Part shown: piece after piece, positions 61,801-64,000 of the stretch
How the letters are laid out: each line of letters begins with the position of its first letter
How positions within the stretch are numbered: the stretch's first letter is position 1
Source: Baylisascaris procyonis
Taxonomy: Eukaryota > Nematoda > Chromadorea > Rhabditida > Ascarididae
Assembly (NCBI GenBank): GCA_037389465.1
Contig: JAZARR010000179.1
Location: forward strand, 2,142,501 to 2,206,500
Reading direction: 5' to 3'
Length of the DNA: 64,000 nt
Program-made: the position numbers and the translations under genes
The notes under the pieces: model-generated
What the model saw: the letters and a program-made list of their open reading frames with translations, nothing else
Told to the model about the DNA's origin: nothing
The model's database searches: none

Positions 61801-62506
61801 TCGATGGGGGACTTTATGTGATAAGTGTTGGATAAACATAGCCGAAACAAGCGAGCTAACAAACGAGAGCAAAGAGGATCAACTGAAATTCTTGTGGCAT
61901 TATCCAGATGTAAATCCGACAAGCGTGGCTTTCTAATATTGCACAATAGATGGTGTGCCACAAAAATTCATCCCACATCAATCACATTATATCAATTAAT
62001 CGTTGCTTTGCTTCCCAAATAAGCTTTTCCCCCTCCCCTTCCCCCCCCCCCCCCAAAAATAATATCGCAAATCTTTCATCTCTGTCAAAACATAGATAAT
62101 CGAAATCCGAATGCAGAAAAATGCGAACTTCTCATTCCCAACAAAAAAAAAGATGAATTTTTGAAGAGAGAGAGATAGAGAGAGAGACATATTGCACTCG
62201 GGTGTGTTCGTCTCTGGATGGCACGAGTTGTTATTTCTGCTTCTGTATTCCTATTTGCTGAAACGTTTTTTCATTGCTTAAGTATAGGTCGAAGTGGTGT
62301 CTAATGTGCCATTTCCTCCTCACAATGGGCCATCCAAACGGAAAATCTCGTTGATCGGTTCGGCGGTGTATACCTGTGCTGTTTCACTTTTTATATACTA
62401 CGTTGACAAGTCGACTGTCGCCTCGTCTCTCACACACACATACATACACACACATATACACTCATCTAACGATAAGCAAAGGTGTCACACAACACTCCTC
62501 GGTCAT
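55829..62506 (-). CDS. Uncharacterised 471-aa protein with leucine-rich, F-box-associated-like segments
   Basis: Exons in transcript order: 62506-62471, 62373-62324, 61932-61797, 61433-61305, 60686-60507, 59960-59809, 59333-59222, 58289-58149, 57538-57416, 56897-56794, 56081-55829. Phases agree at all ten junctions; the first exon is the least certain. Seen: residues 13-74 with leucine-rich periodicity (RLSDLHLDNATRIS); about 90-172 low-complexity Ser/Gly/Pro/His; then LPNLRKLTLDCI and similar leucine-spaced strands (229-265); a basic patch (SQRRRFRIRF, about 287-297); FIKKWQNH (about 310-317); YEDGYLVFTYF (about 385-396) and a basic, then acidic tail. No signal peptide or membrane segment. 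The pattern recalls nematode F-box proteins with FTH/FBA-type regions, but no F-box was found. I do not recognise the family with confidence. Confidence 0.82.
62027..62054 (+). repeat. Poly-C run
   Basis: A run of about 14 C preceded by a C/T tract, inside intron 2 of the gene 6 model. Such a tract is prone to sequencing and length error. Confidence 0.8.
62388..62398 (-). promoter_or_regulatory. TATA-like element in gene 6 intron 1
   Basis: On the minus strand TATATAAAAAG lies about 15 bases upstream of exon 2. It could be an internal promoter or simply AT-rich intron sequence; the intron is under 100 bases. Confidence 0.25.
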
Positions 62507-64000
62507 GACAGCTGGTACACCTGTGCTCTTGCACCACTCACAGGTTTCTTTTTTACTAATTAATCAACCCCTTTTCAATGATCGTCTAGCCGTTCTTTCG
62601 GTCCCTCTTTCTCAGCTAGTCATTCTCGCTTCTACCGACACAAATCTCGTGCTCTTTTTATAATGCTGACCTCTTTAACCATTTACTATTCTCATAATCT
62701 TTCATGTTTCAATTATCTGAAATTCTCATTGCAGCAAGTTAATGTTTCATCTTCAGCTCAGTAATCATTTTCTATCATACGATCATTAAAAGCACTCTAT
62801 TTGTCGCTTTCACTTCACGACTTCTTTGCCTAGGCAACAACTTGTAACGAGTTGCTGCCAGCTGTGATGATTTGTGCTCGAGAGACGTGTTGTCGGAAAG
62901 AAGTTCGAGTTGGCACATGTGCAAGTCAACTCGGCTGTCACATGCTACTGCACAAAAAAAAAACATAGTACACGCTATCGCGCAAATTCATACTTGGCAC
63001 GAATTTGCAGCTTTACGCACGTCTCTCTCCTCTTTCTCTCCCTCTCAATGAACAAATAATGCGTCAATGAGATAAAGAAATAGATTTTTGAAGGGTTATA
63101 ATACGATAAGTACCATCCGAACGTTTCATTATTTATGATGCGGATGAAATTTTCTAGAAATTATTCCTTGTTATAGGAAAATTGATTCTACAAGATGAAA
63201 ATGAAAAATGGAAACAACAAAAGCAATCATCATTAAAAATGCCACTTAGGTTGGCAGCATTGATATTTGATTGGTATGTTTTTATTTAACTCTGCAAGGA
63301 AATTTCTTCTATGACCCTTCCTCCCCTTCGAGAGTTCCTATCCAGACACAAATAGTCCATATTCCTATCGAGGCACAAACTCCAAATATCTTTGGCAGGA
63401 TGACCAATATTATACATTCATTCATTTGGAAAGTAAAGGACGAGTTGATTCTACCATCACCCCCAAGGATCGATCGCACATTCTGACCTCTCCCTACATC
63501 ACCTAGACGATCTACTCCCTAAACATAATACATATTTCGATACAATGCTCTATAATTACAAGCGATGAGACATAAAACGAAGACTGAAAATATTATAAAT
63601 ATTCCAATGCCTCTAACAACTACTTCTACAATTGTTTAATAAAAAATCGACAAAGAAGCCTGTCACTTATTCCTTCCATATGACCCCCATATAACCCATC
63701 ATTCAAAGGCAAAATAAGCAACTACTATTCGAAAAGAATTATAATTTTATACAAAAAAGGAAGTAGTCGAAGTTGAACCCTTATTATCCCCTTCTTTATC
63801 CTAATGCTGCGGTCACCACGATCAGCCCAGCACTCCTTTTCCCCTCTCCTTTACCCCATGAACCTCTCATGACGCTCAAATAAATCAACATTCCCTTGCA
63901 GCCACAATTTTAGCATTCGCGTGAGGAACCGCTATTACTATGATTAAATAATCCTTAATAATTCTCAAATTATGGTGTATTCCAATGAAAGAATCCATCA
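62507..64000. other. Region 5' of gene 6, no supportable gene
   Basis: The upstream side of gene 6. Open frames (62775-62966 minus, 63271-63486 plus) have no family signature or splice partners. It may hold promoter or further 5' exons of gene 6. The minus-strand frame upstream of the chosen ATG is open back to about 62545, so an earlier start cannot be excluded. Confidence 0.45.

Overview
This is nuclear DNA from an invertebrate, most likely a parasitic-type nematode. It is A+T-rich, with long intergenic stretches and protein-coding genes split into many small exons by introns of about 0.3 to 4 kb. Acceptors resemble TTTYAG, and AG sites lie just 5' of several start codons, as expected for spliced-leader trans-splicing. 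The predicted isoaspartyl methyltransferase resembles the nematode PCM-1 family and the GH19 chitinase fits a nematode-type enzyme. No operon, prokaryotic gene, rRNA or intact tRNA was seen. The species cannot be named from sequence alone.

I assembled six genes by hand from splice signals with reading phase kept across every junction. (1) 9829-14533 (+): 240-aa protein whose C-terminus resembles the tubby-like/LURP/phospholipid-scramblase fold. (2) 18037-22325 (+): protein-L-isoaspartate O-methyltransferase with an unusual hydrophobic N-terminal leader. (3) 23421-27745 (-): secretory two-domain FKBP peptidyl-prolyl isomerase ending in KEEL. (4) 30522-34506 (-): REEP5/Yop1-type (TB2/DP1/HVA22) ER-shaping membrane protein. 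(5) 40048-48941 (+): secreted GH19 chitinase, nine exons. (6) 55829-62506 (-): uncharacterised 471-aa protein with leucine-rich, F-box-associated-like segments and a Ser/Gly/Pro-rich linker.

Genes 2 and 3 converge, 3 and 4 lie in tandem on the minus strand, 4 and 5 diverge from a 5.5-kb gap, and 5 and 6 converge on a 6.9-kb gap. Genes 2 (if its leader is used), 3, 4 and 5 all encode proteins entering or shaping the secretory pathway, but nothing shows they act together.

Mobile and repetitive DNA: a 781-bp solo LTR with a perfect 5-bp target duplication lies in chitinase intron 5; a decayed LINE reverse-transcriptase tail at 35.9-36.3 kb runs into a (TA)n tract; two tRNA-like (pol III box) remnants lie in FKBP introns; several short tandem arrays and long AT arrays occur, mostly in introns. 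The first 9.8 kb, 49-55.8 kb and the last 1.5 kb contain no gene I can support.
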